Source: Burkholderiaceae bacterium (GTDB taxonomy: Bacteria; Pseudomonadota; Gammaproteobacteria; Burkholderiales; Burkholderiaceae_E). Taken from it: 64,000 bases of DNA. The translations under genes were made by a program, and so were the position numbers. The notes beneath the pieces are model-generated. The model did not search any database. It saw nothing but the letters and a program-made list of their open reading frames with translations, and was not told the origin of the DNA. Every line of letters begins with the position of its first letter. The stretch's first letter is position 1. The stretch spans positions 147,662-211,661 of the forward strand of contig JAMLIS010000005.1 in the NCBI GenBank assembly GCA_023954015.1. Reading direction: 5' to 3'. Shown here piece after piece: positions 24,101 through 32,805 of the stretch.

Positions 24101-24255
24101 CGATCGTGGTCATCGGCGGGCTCGTCACGTCGACCTTCCTGAGCCTGCTCGTCGTGCCGGTCGTGTTCACCTATGTCGACGACGCGGTGCAGGCGCTGCG
24201 CCGGCTGCGGGGCGTCGCGGCAAGGCCCGCGACGCAGGGCGACGAGCCCGGCTGA
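21163..24255 (+). CDS. RND-family efflux pump, inner-membrane subunit
   Basis: This is a proton-driven AcrB-like transporter of 1030 residues with 12 helices and two large periplasmic loops. The N-terminus WSIRNPTPSVLLFVLLTVGG and QNFPDIDLPTVTVSALLPGAGP match the HAE1/hydrophobe-efflux-like branch. The proton-relay aspartates are in GILVDDAIVEIENIMRH (about residue 400). The second-half counterpart is MLMGIATKNSILLVEYAI near residue 910. The substrate range cannot be predicted. No adjacent repressor gene is present. Confidence 0.94.
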   Translation: MSWNVSAWSIRNPTPSVLLFVLLTVGGLLSFHAMKVQNFPDIDLPTVTVSALLPGAGPAQLETEVARKIENAVATVQGVKHIYTRLQDGAATITVEFHLEKPTQEAVDDVRAAVSRVRADLPGDLRDPVVTRMDLAGLPILTYTIASGRMDDEALSWFVDNTVSKALLAVPGVGAVARVGGVTREIAVDLDPHRMLAIGATAADVSRQLRRIQQDAPGGRTDIGSAEQSVRTIATVASADELARMSIPLSDGRAIRLSDVGSVRDTVAERRSAALLDGAPVVGFEITRSRGAGEVEVAEGVRARLAALQSAHPDLRIAEAVNFVAPVEDNYEGSLRLLYEGAALAVIVVWFFLRDWRATFVAATALPLSIVPAFAGMYLLGFSINVVTLLSLSLVVGILVDDAIVEIENIMRHLRSGKTPYRAAMEAADEIGLAVIATTFTLIAVFLPTAFMSGVAGRFFVQFGWTASLAVFASLVVARMLTPMMAAYVLKPDVPHDDGRIMRAYLRASRWSLRHRAVTTIVAAVFFAGSLLLVPLLPTGFMPPDDLSQTQVHVELPPGSTFEQTLAAAEQARTLVQRNAHVVRVYTAVGGGSAGGDPFVPQGVAEVSKATLTLDLTPREERSGTSKQRIEDELRQALAAVPGARIEVGLSGSSEKYILVLASEDGDALARHAAIVGRELRTLPGIGNVVSTSSLARPEVIVRPDFQRAADLGVTSAAIADTLRIATAGDYDQGLAKLNLSQRQVPIVVRLDPAAREDLALISRLAVPGARGPVALDNVAAVSIGSGPAQIDRYDRLRNINFRIELNGQPLGEIEKKALALPSLRELPPGILQRTVGDAEAMAELGRSFAIAMLTGVLCIYVVLVLLFRDFVQPVTILVALVLSVPGAFLALWLAGLSISMPSMIGLIMLMGIATKNSILLVEYAIMARRDRGLSRLDALLDACHKRARPIVMTTVAMGAGMTPIAIGWGVDPSFRAPMAIVVIGGLVTSTFLSLLVVPVVFTYVDDAVQALRRLRGVAARPATQGDEPG

Positions 24256-24297
24256 CGGTGGCCGAGAGCACAGGACGCCGGGGCCGCACCGGAAAAA

Positions 24298-24963
24298 TCA
24301 GCGAGCGGTGGAGCCGTTTCCCGCCGATGGTCGCGAGCCCGATGCGCTGGCGTCGATGCCCGACAGTCCCATGCCCTGCAGCATCGAGCCGAGATCCTCG
24401 GCGTGTTCCTCCTCGTTCGCGAGAATCTCTTCCATGACCCGTCTCGAGCTCGGATCCTTGTCGGCGAGCCACTGCACGATCTCGCGGTAGCTGTCGATCG
24501 CGATGCGCTCGGCGACGAGGTCTTCGCGGATCATGTCGACGAGATCCTTGCCCTCGACGTACTGCGAGTGGCTGCGCGCACTGAGCGTCTGCGGATCCAG
24601 GTCGGGCTCGCCGCCGAGTTGCACGATGCGCTCGCACAGCTTGTCGGCATGCCCCTGCTCCTCGTTGGCATGCTCGAGGAACTCGGACTTGACCGATTCG
24701 GATGCGATGCCCTGCGCCATGAAATAGTGGCGCTTGTAGCGCAGCACGCAGACCAGCTCGGTGGCCAGCGCCGCGTTCAGCACATCGACCACCGCCTGGC
24801 GGTCGGCGCCGTAGCTCTGCGTGATTGCGCCGCACTCCATGTTCTCGCGTGCGCGACGGCGCAGTGCCTCGACGTCCTGGACGAAGGGCGTGGATTCGCC
24901 CGCCGACGCGGGCGCGGAACCGGTCGTCGACGACCGGGCTCGAGCGGTGCTCTTGTGGGGCAT
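24298..24963 (-). CDS. Ferritin-like domain protein (bacterioferritin-type)
   Basis: This is a four-helix-bundle di-iron protein of 221 residues, probably storing iron or protecting against peroxide. After a polar N-terminus (about 50 residues) the expected ligands appear: Glu in ALATELVCVLRYKRHYF, an ExxH in EHANEEQGHADKL, Glu in ERIAIDSYREIV, and a second ExxH in ILANEEEHAEDL. The C-terminus is a Ser/Gly-rich tail. It lies 51 bp downstream of another ferritin-like gene on the same strand, so the two are probably co-transcribed. Confidence 0.87.
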   Translation of the reverse strand: MPHKSTARARSSTTGSAPASAGESTPFVQDVEALRRRARENMECGAITQSYGADRQAVVDVLNAALATELVCVLRYKRHYFMAQGIASESVKSEFLEHANEEQGHADKLCERIVQLGGEPDLDPQTLSARSHSQYVEGKDLVDMIREDLVAERIAIDSYREIVQWLADKDPSSRRVMEEILANEEEHAEDLGSMLQGMGLSGIDASASGSRPSAGNGSTAR

Positions 24964-25014
24964 GACAGCGCTTCTCCTCTTCGATTCCGGGCGGCACGAA
25001 CGGGGCGCTGTTCG

Positions 25015-26007
25015 CTACGCCCTGCCGCCAGCTATCGGAGGAGCATTCGGCAGGCCTGCCGCGCTTTCGGCGCTGCGCCGTTCGATCTGCAGGGAAAGGC
25101 GGGCCATCCAGCCGACGGCGTCGGTTGCCGCGCGCTCGGCACACGCGAACGCCTCGTCCTGTGCGCCGGAGAGAATCGACTCGAGTTCCTCGACGAGTGC
25201 CTCGAGCGGCTTCTGGGCGGCGACGAGCAGGTGCACCGGATCGTGCGAGGCCGGAATGACTTCGCCGACGGCGCTCGTTTCGGACGCGAGGGCGCCGTCG
25301 GCCACCGGCGCGCGGTGCGCGGCGACGAACGCATCCAGAAGCTCGGCGCTCTGCGCATCGCCCAGTCCGCGCAGGCGCTCGGAGAGCGCGCGGTACTCCT
25401 GTGCGACCGTGGCGAAGCGTTGCGCCAGGTAGGTGCGCAGCGCCTCGGGCGCCGCGAGCAGCTCGGGCGCCACGGCGCCCGGTGCCGGCAGCTCCGCGCG
25501 CCTGCGTTCGCGGTGGTAGGCCTCGCGTCGCCAGCGGCGAACCTGTGCAGCGTGGCGCAGTTCCTCGGCGGCCAGGCGCTCGGCTTCGATCGCCACGCTG
25601 CGGTCCGCGGCGTGCGCAGCCAGGTACGAATAGAAGGAGAAGGCGCGCTGCTCGTTCTCGACGGCGATGGCAAACGCGCGGTACGGCGTCAGCAGCGCGC
25701 TGCCGGCGATCGCATCCCAGGACGTCTCGAGCTCGGCCGGTAGCACCCATCGGAACTCGCCCGCGTCGGGTACCGGCACGCTGAGTTGTTCGGCACGTTT
25801 CGCCACCGCCGCGACGTGCTCGCGCTCTTCCTCGAGCATGCGCTGCAATGCGTCGGCGGTCTCCAGTTCGCCGCGCCGCCGCATCGTCTGCTCGAGTTGC
25901 TCGTAGCGATGGACCGCCTCGACCTCGATCGCCATTGCGATGCCCACGAGCATCGGCAGCGTCACCGATTCGAGCTGCGGATCGTGAGCGAGGAGCGATA
26001 CGCGCAT
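25015..26007 (-). CDS. Ferritin-like (rubrerythrin-type) protein with a helical C-terminal extension
   Basis: The 330-residue product is almost all helix. Candidate di-iron ligands are AIEVEAVHRYEQL, EEREHVAAV, ENEQRAFSFYSYLA and EELRHAAQV, a rubrerythrin-like series within residues 20-180. No CxxC rubredoxin domain is present. The last 150 residues are helical with no recognised motif. The ATG at 26007 follows GGAG at eight bases; the frame's earlier start adds 29 residues with no family character. Its promoter region is shared with nosR1, whose start is 41 bp away in the other direction. Confidence 0.8.
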   Translation of the reverse strand: MRVSLLAHDPQLESVTLPMLVGIAMAIEVEAVHRYEQLEQTMRRRGELETADALQRMLEEEREHVAAVAKRAEQLSVPVPDAGEFRWVLPAELETSWDAIAGSALLTPYRAFAIAVENEQRAFSFYSYLAAHAADRSVAIEAERLAAEELRHAAQVRRWRREAYHRERRRAELPAPGAVAPELLAAPEALRTYLAQRFATVAQEYRALSERLRGLGDAQSAELLDAFVAAHRAPVADGALASETSAVGEVIPASHDPVHLLVAAQKPLEALVEELESILSGAQDEAFACAERAATDAVGWMARLSLQIERRSAESAAGLPNAPPIAGGRA

Positions 26008-26027
26008 GGGGCATCTCCGGGGAGGCC

Positions 26028-26033
26028 TATACT
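26028..26033 (+). promoter_or_regulatory. Candidate -10 box (TATACT) of nosR1
   Basis: TATACT lies 15 bases before the nosR1 ATG in a GGCCTATACTGCGCC context. The second nosR has nearly the same context (GGCCTTATACTGGCGCC) 10 bases before its ATG. No -35 hexamer or FNR-type TTGAT-N4-ATCAA site is visible. If used, the leader would be very short. Confidence 0.4.
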
Positions 26034-26048
26034 GCGCCCGTTTTCGCC

Positions 26049-28385
26049 ATGATCGCATCCGGGTTGCTGCAATGCCATCTCCGCCTCGCGGCATTCGCGA
26101 TGCGGGGACTCCTTCTCGCGCTGGTCCTGACGGTGGTGCCTGCTGCGGCGCACGCGCAGGACGCGACCCCGCTGCTCGACAGCTTTCTCGCCGGCACTCC
26201 CGTTGCCGAAGTCTTCCCCGGCGCCGATCGCTTCGGCCCGGTGCAGGGCTCGCCGCCGGTCGCCCCCGTCTACAAGGGTCAGGAGCGGGTCGGCTTCGTC
26301 TACCTCACGTCCGATTTCGTCGACACGACCGGTTATTCCGGACAGCCGATCCGCGTCCTCGTCGCGCTCGACAACGCCGGCACGATCGTCGGGCTCGAGC
26401 TCGTCGAGCACCACGAGCCGATCGTGCTGATCGGCATTCCCGAGAAGCGTGTCGTCGACTACCTGCATTCGTTCATCGGCTATGCGCCGCTGCGCGCCGG
26501 CGCCGAGGGCAAGGGAGCGCCGCACGCCGACATCGTCAGCGGCGCGACGGTCACGGTGCTGATCCTCGGCGAGAGCGTCACCCGCTCGGCGCTGCGCGTC
26601 TCGCGCGCGTTGCAACTGCACGGCGGCGCCGCTTCGGCGCCAGCCGCGGGGCGCGATCGACGCGTGATCGACGAGCAGGCCGGCGGCATCGTCGACTGGA
26701 ACACGTTGATTGCGCAGGGAGCGGTCGGGCATCTGCACCTGACGATCGGCGAGGTGAACCGAGCGTTCGCTGAATCGGGCAACGCCGGGGCAACCAGGCG
26801 CCCGCAGGCCGGCGCACCCGATGCCGCGTTCATCGACCTGTACGTTGCGCTCGTCTCCCAGCCCGCGATCGGGCGCAGCCTGCTCGGCGAAGACGAATAC
26901 GCGAACGTGCAACGCATGCTCGCACCCGGGCAGCAGGCGGTGCTCGTGGCCGGCGACGGGTTGTACTCGTTCAAGGGCTCGGGCTACGTGCGCGGCGGCA
27001 TCTTCGACCGCATCGAACTGATCCAGGGCGCCGAGACGATCCGCTTCCGCGACCGCCAGCATCGACGCGTGGGAAAGATCGTCGCGCCGGGCGCGCCGGC
27101 GCTGCGCGAGATCGGTGTCTTCGGCGTTCCGGTGGGAGCCGAGTTCGATCCGGCCGCGCCCTGGCGATTGCAGCTGCTCGTGCAGCGACCGGTAGGCGCG
27201 CTCGAGAAGGCCTTCGTCGATTTCCCGCTCGCCTATCGGCTGCCCCAGCAATATACGAAGCCGGCTGCGCGCGCGGCGGAAGCCGCCGCAGGCAGCGCCG
27301 CTGCTGCGCCGGCGGCTTCCGCCGCGCAGGACAGGCAGGCCGGCGCCGCTGCGCCGGGAACGATGCCGGCCTCGACCGCCGCGATCGAAGACGCCGAGTT
27401 CCCCGACGAGCCGGTGCCGTTGTGGCAGCGGCTCTGGCGCAGCAAGACCATGGCGATCGTCGTGCTCGGGCTGATGCTCGGCGCGTTGACGATCATCTTC
27501 TTCTTCCAGAACCTGATCGTCCCGCACGAGAAGCTGTTCGACCGGATCCGCCTCGTGTACCTCGCGGTCACGCTGCTGTGGCTCGGCTGGGTCGCGCAGG
27601 CGCAGCTGTCGGTGGTCAACGTCTTCACTTTCGTGCATTCGTTGCGCGCCGACTTTCGATGGGAGACCTTCCTCGTCGATCCGCTGATCTTCATCCTCTG
27701 GTGCTCGGTGGCGGCGGCGCTGCTGTTCTGGGGGCGCGGGCCCTTCTGTGGATGGCTGTGTCCGTTCGGCGCGTTGCAGGAGCTGACGAACCGGGCGGCG
27801 AAGGCGCTGAAAGTGCCGCAGGTCCGCATTCCGTGGGGCGTGCACGAGCGGCTGTGGCCGATCAAGTACATCGTGTTCCTGGTGCTCTTCGGGGTTTCGC
27901 TGGGCTCGCTGATCTGGGCCGAGCGGCTGGCGGAGATCGAGCCGTTCAAGACGGCGATCGTGCTGCGCTTCATGCGCGAATGGTGGTTCGTCGCGTTCGC
28001 GCTGGCGCTGTTGGCGGCGGGGCTGTTCGTCGAGCGCTTCTTCTGCCGCTACCTGTGTCCGCTGGGCGCGGCGCTGGCGATTCCGGGTCGGATGCGCATG
28101 TTCGACTGGCTGCGCCGGTACCGCGAGTGCGGCAATCCGTGCATGCGCTGCTACAACGAGTGCCCGGTGGAGGCGATCCATCCGGAGGGGCACATCAACC
28201 CGAACGAGTGCATCAGCTGCCTGCACTGCCAGGTGCTGTACCACCACGACTACAAGTGCCCGGTGCGCATCCAGCGGCGCGTCAAGCGCGAGAAGCGGCA
28301 GGCGACGAGCAGCCCGGCCGCGTCCATCGTCGCCGCCAACCCCGAGATGCAGTCGCGTTCGCACGGACACGTCACCGGCGCATGA
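26049..28385 (+). CDS. nosR: NosR-type flavin/iron-sulfur membrane protein (copy 1)
   Basis: NosR delivers electrons to nitrous oxide reductase and is needed for nosZ expression. The 778-residue protein has a signal peptide and a periplasmic FMN-binding domain. The flavinylation motif DIVSGAT (Thr167) is a substrate for ApbE/NosX. An Ala-rich linker (about 400-455) follows, then membrane helices with two CxxxCP motifs ([18 protein letters not shown]) and a C-terminal 2[4Fe-4S] ferredoxin region ([13 protein letters not shown] and CISCLHC). The ATG at 26049 is chosen; an ATG at 26100 ([13 protein letters not shown]) is equally possible. From residue 541 to about 749 the DNA is identical to nosR copy 2. 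Confidence 0.95.
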   Translation: MIASGLLQCHLRLAAFAMRGLLLALVLTVVPAAAHAQDATPLLDSFLAGTPVAEVFPGADRFGPVQGSPPVAPVYKGQERVGFVYLTSDFVDTTGYSGQPIRVLVALDNAGTIVGLELVEHHEPIVLIGIPEKRVVDYLHSFIGYAPLRAGAEGKGAPHADIVSGATVTVLILGESVTRSALRVSRALQLHGGAASAPAAGRDRRVIDEQAGGIVDWNTLIAQGAVGHLHLTIGEVNRAFAESGNAGATRRPQAGAPDAAFIDLYVALVSQPAIGRSLLGEDEYANVQRMLAPGQQAVLVAGDGLYSFKGSGYVRGGIFDRIELIQGAETIRFRDRQHRRVGKIVAPGAPALREIGVFGVPVGAEFDPAAPWRLQLLVQRPVGALEKAFVDFPLAYRLPQQYTKPAARAAEAAAGSAAAAPAASAAQDRQAGAAAPGTMPASTAAIEDAEFPDEPVPLWQRLWRSKTMAIVVLGLMLGALTIIFFFQNLIVPHEKLFDRIRLVYLAVTLLWLGWVAQAQLSVVNVFTFVHSLRADFRWETFLVDPLIFILWCSVAAALLFWGRGPFCGWLCPFGALQELTNRAAKALKVPQVRIPWGVHERLWPIKYIVFLVLFGVSLGSLIWAERLAEIEPFKTAIVLRFMREWWFVAFALALLAAGLFVERFFCRYLCPLGAALAIPGRMRMFDWLRRYRECGNPCMRCYNECPVEAIHPEGHINPNECISCLHCQVLYHHDYKCPVRIQRRVKREKRQATSSPAASIVAANPEMQSRSHGHVTGA
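27487..28297 (+). repeat. Long direct repeat, copy A (3' part of nosR1)
   Basis: It pairs with 36855-37665 at a constant offset of 9368 bp with no insertion or deletion. 27487-27622 has one mismatch (27526), 27623-27668 is diverged, and 27669-28297 (629 bp) shows no difference when read base by base. Confidence 0.95.
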
Positions 28386-28426
28386 TTCCTTTTCACCGAT
28401 CGACCCACCTCGCGGAGCCAGAAGCG

Positions 28427-30430
28427 ATGAAAGACGAAGACCGCAAGACCGGAATGCACGACCCCGGACGCCGAGCCGTGCTCGGCGGCAGCGCCAAAGC
28501 GGTGGCCGCCGTGGGACTCGGCGGCGTGCTCACGGCCTGCGGACGAGAGGAGAACCCTGCGGCGTCGACGCAAGGCGCCGTCTCCGGGAGTGCGACCTCG
28601 GCCCCGCCGGGGGCTCCGGTCGCGAGCGCTGCGGCGCCGGCTTCCGCGTCGGACGTCGACAAGGCGATCGCCAGGACGCACGTCGGTCCGGGCGAGCTCG
28701 ACGAGTACTACGTGTTCTTCTCCAGCGGACAGTGCGGCGAGCTGCGGATCGTCGGGCTGCCGTCGATGCGCGAGTTGATGCGCGTGCCGGTGTTCAACCG
28801 CTGCAGCGCCACCGGATGGGGGCAGACCAACGAGAGCCGCAAGATCCTCACCGAAGGACTCACGCCCGAGACGCGCAGATACCTCCAGAGCCGGGGCGGC
28901 ATCTACCTGAACGGCGACCTGCACCATCCCCACATGTCGTTCACCGACGGCACCTACGACGGGCGCTATCTGTTCATGAACGACAAGGCGAACACGCGCG
29001 TCGCGCGCGTGCGCTGCGACGTGATGAAGTGCGACAGGATCATCGAGTTGCCGAACCAGCAGACGGTGCACGGACTGCGCGTGCAGAAGTACCCGAAGAC
29101 GGGCTACGTCTTCTGCAACGGCGAGAACCGCGTGCCGATCCCGAACGACGGCAGCGACGTCGAGAGCCACGAAAAATACGAATGCGTGTTCACCGCCGTC
29201 GACGGCGACACGATGAAGGTCGCCTGGCAGGTGCTCGTCGACGGCAATCTCGACAATTGCGATGCCGACTACCAGGGCAAGTACGCGTTCTCGACCTGCT
29301 ACAACTCCGAGGAGGGGCTGACGCTGGGCGAGATGACCGCCAACGAGCAGGACTGGATCGTCGTATTCAACATAGCCCGCATCGAGGAGGCCGTCCGCAG
29401 CGGCAAGGCGAAGACGATCGGCGGCGTCCCGGTCGTCGACGGCAAGCACGGTTCGCCGTACACGCGCTACATCCCCATTCCGAACAGCCCGCACGGCATC
29501 AACACCGCGCCCGACGGGATCCATGTCGTCGCCAACGGCAAGCTCTCGCCGACGGTCAGCGTGTTCGACGTGCGCAGGTTCGACGATCTCTTCGACGACA
29601 GGATCGAACCGCGCGCCTGCGTCGTTGCCGAGCCCGAACTCGGCCTGGGGCCGCTGCACACCGCCTTCGACGGACGCGGCAACGCGTACACGACGTTGTT
29701 CATCGACAGCCAGATCGTCAAGTGGAACATCCAGAAGGCCGTCGACGCATTCGCCGGCAAGGACGTGGATCCGATCGTGCAGAAGCTCGACGTGCACTAC
29801 CAGCCGGGGCACAACCACACGTCGATGGGGCAGACCAAGGATGCCGACGGCAAGTGGCTGATCTCGCTGAACAAGTTCTCGAAGGACCGGTTCCTGAACG
29901 TCGGGCCGCTGAAGCCCGAATGCGACCAGTTGATCGACATTTCGGGCGACGAGATGATTCTCGTGCACGACGGGCCCAGTTTCGCCGAACCGCACGACGC
30001 GACGATCGTGCATCGGTCGATAGTCGATCCGGTCAACGTGTGGAAGCGCGACGACCCGATGTTCGCCGACGCGGTGAAGCAGGCCAGGGCCGACAACGTC
30101 GTGCTGGAGGAAGCGGCGAGCGTCGTCCGCGAGGGCCGGAAAGTTCGCGTCTACATGTTTTCCGCGGCTCCGGTATTCAGTCTCACCGAGTTCAAGGTGA
30201 AGCAGGGCGACGAGGTCACAATCTACGTGACGAACCGCGACGAGGTCGAGGACCTGACGCACGGCTTCACGATCGTCAACTACGGCATCGCGATGGAAGT
30301 GGCGCCGCAGGCGACCGCTTCGGTCACCTTCGTCGCCGACCGGCCGGGCGTGTACTGGTACTACTGCCAGTGGTTCTGCCACGCGCTGCACATGGAGATG
30401 AAGGGGCGGATGATGGTGGAGCGCGCGTAG
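28427..30430 (+). CDS. nosZ: Nitrous oxide reductase (clade I type)
   Basis: NosZ reduces N2O to N2 in the periplasm using a four-copper CuZ site and a binuclear CuA. The 667-residue precursor has a twin-arginine signal (GRRAVLGG at about 14-21). It shows the CuZ-region motifs [41 protein letters not shown] and [11 protein letters not shown]. The CuA site is [12 protein letters not shown] (Cys647, Cys651, His655, Met658) plus His612 in [11 protein letters not shown]. The signal region ends in LTAC (Cys38), a possible lipobox, followed by an Ala/Ser/Pro linker to about residue 83. It starts 41 bp after nosR1, with GGAGCC-type spacing upstream of the ATG. Confidence 0.97.
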   Translation: MKDEDRKTGMHDPGRRAVLGGSAKAVAAVGLGGVLTACGREENPAASTQGAVSGSATSAPPGAPVASAAAPASASDVDKAIARTHVGPGELDEYYVFFSSGQCGELRIVGLPSMRELMRVPVFNRCSATGWGQTNESRKILTEGLTPETRRYLQSRGGIYLNGDLHHPHMSFTDGTYDGRYLFMNDKANTRVARVRCDVMKCDRIIELPNQQTVHGLRVQKYPKTGYVFCNGENRVPIPNDGSDVESHEKYECVFTAVDGDTMKVAWQVLVDGNLDNCDADYQGKYAFSTCYNSEEGLTLGEMTANEQDWIVVFNIARIEEAVRSGKAKTIGGVPVVDGKHGSPYTRYIPIPNSPHGINTAPDGIHVVANGKLSPTVSVFDVRRFDDLFDDRIEPRACVVAEPELGLGPLHTAFDGRGNAYTTLFIDSQIVKWNIQKAVDAFAGKDVDPIVQKLDVHYQPGHNHTSMGQTKDADGKWLISLNKFSKDRFLNVGPLKPECDQLIDISGDEMILVHDGPSFAEPHDATIVHRSIVDPVNVWKRDDPMFADAVKQARADNVVLEEAASVVREGRKVRVYMFSAAPVFSLTEFKVKQGDEVTIYVTNRDEVEDLTHGFTIVNYGIAMEVAPQATASVTFVADRPGVYWYYCQWFCHALHMEMKGRMMVERA

Positions 30431-30442
30431 GCGCGGCGCGGC

Positions 30443-31783
30443 GTGCCGGGTGCCGTTTGGCGCGCAGCGGTGCGTGCCCTCTTCGTCGCGGGTATCGCGG
30501 CGCTCGGCCCGAATGCGGGCACGGGCGCGCGCGCGGCCGAGCAGCGCGTCGAGCCCGGCGAATCGCTGCAGGCGCTGGTCGACGCCGCGCGTCCGGGCGA
30601 CACGATCCGGCTCGCCGCGGGACGGCACGCCGGCCCGGTCCGCGTGGACCGGACGATCGCGCTGGTCGGCGAGGCCGGCGCGGTGCTCGCCGGAACCGGC
30701 GTGGGCAGCGTGTTGACGATCGCCGCCGACGACGTGCGCGTCGAGGGGATCGAGATCACAGGCTCCGGACGCGACCTGCCCGCGATGGACTCGGCGGTTC
30801 TGGTCACGCGACAGGCGAAACGCGCGCTCGTGCGCGGCAACCGGCTGGTGGGCAACCTGTTCGGCGTCTACCTGCACGGCGCTGCCGGCTCGATGGTCGA
30901 GGGCAACGAGATCGTCGGGCGCAGCGACCTGCGGCTGTCGGAGGCGGGCAACGGCGTATCGATCTGGAACGCGCCGGGCGCGCAGGTGATCGGCAACACG
31001 ATTCGCGGCGGGCGCGACGGAATCTTCGTGAAGACCAGCCGGGACAACGTGTTCGCCGGCAACACCTTCACGCAGTTGCGCTTCGCGATCCACTACATGT
31101 ACACGCACGACAGCCGTATCGTCGGCAACCGCTCGCGAGGCAACCACGTCGGCTGGGCGATCATGTATTCCGACCGGCTCGAGATCCGCGACAACGTCTC
31201 GGACGACGATCGCGACCACGGACTGCTGCTGAACTCGACGAACCGGTCGGAGATCGTCGGCAACGTCGTGCGCAACGGCCGCGAGAAGTGCGTGTTCGTC
31301 TACAACGCCACGCGCAACGACCTGCGCGACAACTGGTTCGAGGGCTGTCCGATCGGCATCCACTTCACGGCCGGATCCGACGGCAACACGATGACCGGCA
31401 ACGCCTTCGTCGCCAATCGCGTGCAGGTCAAGTACGTCGGAACGCGCTTCATCGACTGGGCGCACGACGGGCGCGGCAACTACTGGAGCGACAACCCCGC
31501 CTTCGACCTCGACGGCGACGGGATCGCCGACCGCCCCTACCGGCCGAACGACGTGATGGACGAGGTGCTCTGGACGCTGCCGGCGGCCAAGGCGCTGCTG
31601 AACAGCCCGGCGGTGCAGATGGTGCGCTGGGCACAGGCGCGCTTTCCCGCGCTGTACCCCGGCGGCGTCTTCGACAGCGCACCGCTGATGCGCCCGCCGC
31701 GGGTGCCGCCGCCGACGTCGTTGCCTGCGCCATCGTCGCGGCCCGCGTTCCCGCGGTCCTCGCCCGGCGGGAAACGCGGATGA
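30443..31783 (+). CDS. nosD: NosD, periplasmic copper-site maturation protein
   Basis: NosD works with the NosFY ABC transporter to supply sulfur or otherwise complete the CuZ centre. The 446-residue protein has a signal peptide (to about GARA, residue 31) followed by repeated right-handed beta-helix (CASH) turns. The characteristic segment is FAIHYMYTHDSRIVGNRSRGNHVGWAIMYSD, with YWSDNPAFDLDGDGIADRPYRPND near the C-terminus. The proline-rich last 40 residues are atypical. It starts at GTG, 13 bp after nosZ; a GTG at 30470 is an alternative. It overlaps nosF by ATGA. Confidence 0.94.
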   Translation: MPGAVWRAAVRALFVAGIAALGPNAGTGARAAEQRVEPGESLQALVDAARPGDTIRLAAGRHAGPVRVDRTIALVGEAGAVLAGTGVGSVLTIAADDVRVEGIEITGSGRDLPAMDSAVLVTRQAKRALVRGNRLVGNLFGVYLHGAAGSMVEGNEIVGRSDLRLSEAGNGVSIWNAPGAQVIGNTIRGGRDGIFVKTSRDNVFAGNTFTQLRFAIHYMYTHDSRIVGNRSRGNHVGWAIMYSDRLEIRDNVSDDDRDHGLLLNSTNRSEIVGNVVRNGREKCVFVYNATRNDLRDNWFEGCPIGIHFTAGSDGNTMTGNAFVANRVQVKYVGTRFIDWAHDGRGNYWSDNPAFDLDGDGIADRPYRPNDVMDEVLWTLPAAKALLNSPAVQMVRWAQARFPALYPGGVFDSAPLMRPPRVPPPTSLPAPSSRPAFPRSSPGGKRG

Positions 31784-32805
31784 CGATCGCCGAATGGAGC
31801 GGCGCGACGAAGCGCTACGGCGACGTGACCGCGGTGCGCGACGTCACGCTGGCGCTGCGCGCCGGCGAGGCGACCGCGCTCGTCGGGCACAACGGCGCCG
31901 GCAAGACGACGTTGATCAAGCTGATGCTCGGCCTGGTGCGCCCGGACGAGGGAACGGTGCGCGTCCTGGGCGTCGATCCCGCCGGCGCGCAGGGTGCCGG
32001 CGCGCGACGTGCCGTCGGTTTCCTGCCCGAGAACGTCGCTTTCCACGGGGCGCTCACCGGTCGAGAGTCGCTGGCGTTCTACGCACGGCTGAAGGGCAGT
32101 CCGGCGAGCGCGAACGCGGCGCTGCTCGCGCGCGTCGGCATCGCTCGTGCCGCCGATCGGCGGGTGGCGACCTACTCGAAGGGGATGCGCCAGCGGCTCG
32201 GCATCGCGCAGGCACTCATCGGCGCGCCGCGGCTGCTGCTGTTCGACGAGCCCACCAGCGGGCTCGATCCCGATTCGCGCGCCGAGGTCTATGAAACGAT
32301 CGACGAACTGCGCGCCGCCGGAGCCACCGTGCTCGTCTCGACGCACGCGCTCGAGGAGATCGAGCGCCGGGTGGATCGGGCAGCGATCGTGCACGGCGGT
32401 CGCCTCGTCGCCGCCGGTACGCTCGGCGAGCTGCGCCGCGGCGCGGGCGCGCAGTTGCGGCTGCGGCTGCGCGTGCGCGCATGCGCGGCCGACACGGTGC
32501 TCGCGCGGCTGCCCGAAAGCGTGCGCTGCGTCGAGCGCGAGCCCGAGCGCGAGCGTGAGCGCGAGCCCGAGCCCGAGCGCAAGCGCGAGCCCGAGCGCAA
32601 GCGCGAGCCCGAGCGCAAGCGCGAGTCCAAAGCCGAGCGCGCGTCGCTCGTGCTGCTCGCGCCGGCCGACGCGAAGATGGCCGTGCTGCGCGCGCTGGGT
32701 TCGCTCGGCGAGATCGTCGAGGACGTCGACATCGAGGCGCCGGGGCTGCAGCAGCTGTATCGGCAGTGGATCGAATCGAGCGACGCACACGAGGTGGCGA
32801 CGTGA
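31780..32805 (+). CDS. nosF: NosF, ABC transporter ATPase for NosZ maturation
   Basis: NosF powers the NosY membrane partner. The 341-residue protein has Walker A GHNGAGKTT (about 37-45), signature YSKGMRQRLGIAQA (about 131), Walker B LLLFDEPTSGLD (about 152) and the switch His in VSTHALEE. After the nucleotide-binding domain the C-terminal region contains an unusual run of Pro/Glu/Arg/Lys repeats (PERKRE three times exactly, residues 265-282, with looser copies from about 250). This makes the protein longer than typical NosF (about 300). ATGA overlap with nosD and a GTGA overlap with nosY. Confidence 0.95.
   Translation: MTIAEWSGATKRYGDVTAVRDVTLALRAGEATALVGHNGAGKTTLIKLMLGLVRPDEGTVRVLGVDPAGAQGAGARRAVGFLPENVAFHGALTGRESLAFYARLKGSPASANAALLARVGIARAADRRVATYSKGMRQRLGIAQALIGAPRLLLFDEPTSGLDPDSRAEVYETIDELRAAGATVLVSTHALEEIERRVDRAAIVHGGRLVAAGTLGELRRGAGAQLRLRLRVRACAADTVLARLPESVRCVEREPEREREREPEPERKREPERKREPERKRESKAERASLVLLAPADAKMAVLRALGSLGEIVEDVDIEAPGLQQLYRQWIESSDAHEVAT
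32531..32640 (+). repeat. 18-bp in-frame tandem repeat inside nosF
   Basis: Three exact copies of CCCGAGCGCAAGCGCGAG occupy 32572-32625, flanked by degenerate GAGCGC/GAGCCC units from about 32531 to 32640. The translated unit is PERKRE. The core CCGAGCGC-NN-GCGCGAG is shared with the 21-bp repeat at 40669. Confidence 0.85.

Noticed and set aside
26008..26048. FNR/Dnr box upstream of nosR1
   Set aside because: I searched for TTGAT-N4-ATCAA and close variants in this gap and before nosR2; none is present.
28250..31465. A 1071-codon minus-strand frame across nosZ and nosD
   Set aside because: It is the exact antisense of two well-supported genes and shows no recognisable domain.
28732..31779. 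A 1357-codon open frame running into nosF
   Set aside because: The first 1016 codons are the third frame of nosZ and nosD, Arg/Gly-rich without any family motif; only the nosF part from 31780 is real.
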